NCBI GenBank assembly: GCA_023485185.1
Contig: JAMCZP010000039.1
Span: 1-7,319 of the forward strand
DNA from: Gammaproteobacteria bacterium
Lineage (GTDB): Bacteria; Pseudomonadota; Gammaproteobacteria; Pseudomonadales; Halomonadaceae
Length of the DNA: 7,319 bases
Direction: 5' to 3'
A program made the translations under genes and the position numbers. The notes below the pieces were generated by a model that saw only the letters and a program-made list of their open reading frames with translations, was not told the origin of the DNA and ran no database searches. Positions within the stretch are counted from its first letter, which is position 1, and the number at the start of each line of letters is the position of its first letter. Shown here one piece after another: positions 6,301-7,319 of the stretch.

Positions 6301-6783
6301 TTACTCGTCGGCATTAACTGCTTCACGAGTGCGCTGCCAAGCGCTTTCAGCACCTTCTTGGGTGGTCTGCCAAGCGTCGCGGGCGTTAGCTTTAGTCTGC
6401 TCCCACCAATCGTTGTTGTAAGCAGGGAAGGCTTCAACTTCTTCGGCGGTGGCTTCGATAATAATACGGTGTTCAGTATCACCATCGCTTTCTGTATGAG
6501 TTTCAAGAGTGAAGTAGTCGGTGCTAACTACAATTTCGCGGCCGCCTAGACCAAGAACGGAGCCGCTCTCGATGACCAGCGCGGTAATACGCATTTCTTC
6601 ATCAAACAGAATGTCATCGACATCACCAATCTCTTCACCAGAACCGCCAGCGAAATAGACTTCAGCGTCAAGGATGTCATCAGCAGAGTACATGCCCTGA
6701 GGCTCATTTTGCGCATGAGCACTCATGGCAACGGTGCCCATAAGCGCGGTACCAATTACTGTTGTGAGGATTGTCTTACGCAT
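6301..6783 (-). CDS. Secreted PRC-barrel domain protein with C-terminal 11-residue Trp repeats
   Basis: This is a 160-residue exported protein of unknown precise role. Residues 1-24 form a clear signal peptide (MRKT start, hydrophobic core, cleavage after AHA before Gln25). Residues from about 32 to 105 form a PRC-barrel-like beta domain, with the characteristic pattern of a short glycine turn (EEIGDVDDILFDEE), strands (ITALVIESG) and a LGGREIVVS segment. The mature protein is strongly acidic. The tail, 127-159, consists of three tandem 11-residue units that each begin with Trp (W127, W138, W149) and share a Thr at position 4: WEQTKANARDA, WQTTQEGAESA, WQRTREAVNAD. They suggest an amphipathic helix. 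GGAG 7 nt upstream supports the ATG. The CsbD-family gene lies 93 nt upstream on the same strand and may share its transcript. PRC-barrel domains are adaptor-like and no enzymatic function can be claimed. A periplasmic stress role is inference. Confidence 0.88.
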   Translation of the reverse strand: MRKTILTTVIGTALMGTVAMSAHAQNEPQGMYSADDILDAEVYFAGGSGEEIGDVDDILFDEEMRITALVIESGSVLGLGGREIVVSTDYFTLETHTESDGDTEHRIIIEATAEEVEAFPAYNNDWWEQTKANARDAWQTTQEGAESAWQRTREAVNADE

Positions 6784-6875
6784 AGCATCTCTCCATGTGG
6801 CTACGTTAAAAACTTTTAATAAAAGCAGCTAATCAATAAAGAATAGTCAACAAATTACTATCAACGAATCGGTAA

Positions 6876-7073
6876 CTACTGTTTTTCAGCCCACTCGTCA
6901 GCTTTTCGTTCAGCTTCTTCGCGTGCAAGCCCATACTTTTGCTGCAGCTTGCCGACCAGTTGGTCTTTCTTACCGCCAATCTGATCCAGTTCATCATCGG
7001 TAAGCTCGCCCCAGCTAGAGCGGGCCTTACCTTTCATTTCTGTCCATTTGCCTTCAATCTGATCCCAGTTCAT
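6876..7073 (-). CDS. CsbD-family (YjbJ-like) small stress-response protein
   Basis: This 65-residue, highly charged, probably cytoplasmic protein has no signal peptide or membrane segment. It matches the CsbD/UPF0337 pattern along its length: MNWDQIEGKW, then MKGKARSSWGELTDDELDQI, then GKKDQLVGKLQQKYG and a Glu/Lys-rich end. E. coli YjbJ (69 residues) has the same order of motifs (GKLTDDD, GKRDQLVGKIQERYG). CsbD proteins are induced in general stress and stationary phase, but their biochemical function is unknown. AAGGAG lies 7 nt before the ATG at 7073-7071. An out-of-frame ATG at 7078-7076 lies too close to the Shine-Dalgarno and is not the start. No strong terminator separates it from the downstream PRC-barrel gene. 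Only a weak CTTTT-ATT-AAAAG hairpin with a T-run sits between them, so some read-through is plausible. Confidence 0.94.
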   Translation of the reverse strand: MNWDQIEGKWTEMKGKARSSWGELTDDELDQIGGKKDQLVGKLQQKYGLAREEAERKADEWAEKQ

Positions 7074-7132
7074 CGCATCGCTCCTTGAGAGTAGTGAACT
7101 TTAATAAGGCACTTATTAGGTTAGACGAAATC

Positions 7133-7181
7133 TGCACAAGTGCAAGTCCTTGATTCACTATGGTGCAAGGTTGGGTGCAAG
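7133..7181. repeat. GTGCAAG triple repeat with TGCAC palindrome upstream of the CsbD gene
   Basis: GTGCAAG occurs three times on the plus strand, at 7140-7146, 7163-7169 and 7175-7181. The first copy overlaps a palindrome, TGCAC-AA-GTGCA (7133-7144). All lie 60-110 nt upstream of the CsbD start, where a promoter on the minus strand is expected. Read on that strand each copy is CTTGCAC, containing a -35-like TTGCAC. A weak pairing is TTGTGC with TAATAA 15 nt downstream. They may be operator half-sites or chance repetition. Confidence 0.35.
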
Positions 7182-7291
7182 ATAGCGCGCTTAAAAAAAC
7201 TGGTCATAGCCTAAAGGTAGTGTTAGGATGCGCCCTCCTCGCATGTGTTGACCCCTCCATCACGACGATAAGCGTTTGCTGGCGTAGTTAT

Positions 7292-7317
7292 TGTATATGT
7301 AAGCACTGTATACGTAA
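7292..7317. repeat. Short near-identical direct repeat TGTATAYGTAA
   Basis: TGTATATGTAA (7292-7302) and TGTATACGTAA (7307-7317) differ at one base and start 15 nt apart. The element lies at the very end of the window in non-coding DNA, so a further copy or the gene it might regulate could lie just outside. No function is assigned. Confidence 0.35.
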
Positions 7318-7319
7318 TA

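Noticed and set aside
7306..7319. CTGTATACG as a second LexA box
   Set aside because: After CTG and ten bases the sequence continues with A rather than CAG. It is only a half-site and the window ends there.
1..7319. CRISPR arrays, insertion sequences, tRNA or rRNA genes, prophage genes
   Set aside because: I saw no regularly spaced repeats, transposase-like frames, terminal inverted repeats or tRNA cloverleaf arms. The gene set is ordinary chromosomal.

Overview
The window reads as ordinary chromosomal DNA from a gammaproteobacterium, most likely a moderately halophilic Halomonadaceae-type organism (Halomonas/Vreelandella). The basis is intermediate base composition, exported proteins rich in Asp/Glu, and gammaproteobacterial-type families (LdtD/YcbB-like, MepM-like, YqjG-like, YjbJ/CsbD-like). 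The taxonomic call is inference. I see no insertion sequence, phage gene, tRNA, rRNA or CRISPR array.

Layout. Positions 1-257 (minus) hold the start of an exported YkuD_2-type L,D-transpeptidase cut by the window edge. It is divergent from an LdtD/YcbB-like L,D-transpeptidase (379-2013, plus). A perfect 14-bp bidirectional terminator (2025-2058) separates that gene from a convergent M23 peptidoglycan endopeptidase of the MepM type (2083-3774, minus). A 437-nt AT-rich gap (3775-4211) follows; it contains an imperfect LexA-box-like palindrome and candidate promoters. Next come a LysR-type regulator (4212-5135, plus) and a glutathionyl-hydroquinone reductase (5203-6195, plus), separated by a short spacer with its own candidate promoter inside an inverted repeat. 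A second bidirectional terminator (6237-6266) closes that pair. On the minus strand follow a secreted PRC-barrel protein with a C-terminal 11-residue Trp repeat (6301-6783) and, upstream of it, a small CsbD-family stress protein (6876-7073). The right end (7074-7319) is non-coding and carries short repeats.

How the genes fit together. The left half is a murein-remodelling cluster: two enzymes that form 3-3 crosslinks or attach proteins to peptidoglycan, facing a metallo-endopeptidase that cuts crosslinks. The centre looks like a quinone/electrophile detoxification pair, a LysR regulator next to its probable target, resembling the yhaJ-yqjG neighbourhood of E. coli. The right pair, CsbD plus PRC-barrel, looks like a general or osmotic stress unit.

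Nothing here is clearly a new system. The best leads are the Trp 11-mer repeat tail, the shared CATACG elements at the regulator and reductase promoters, and the LexA-like site upstream of the endopeptidase.
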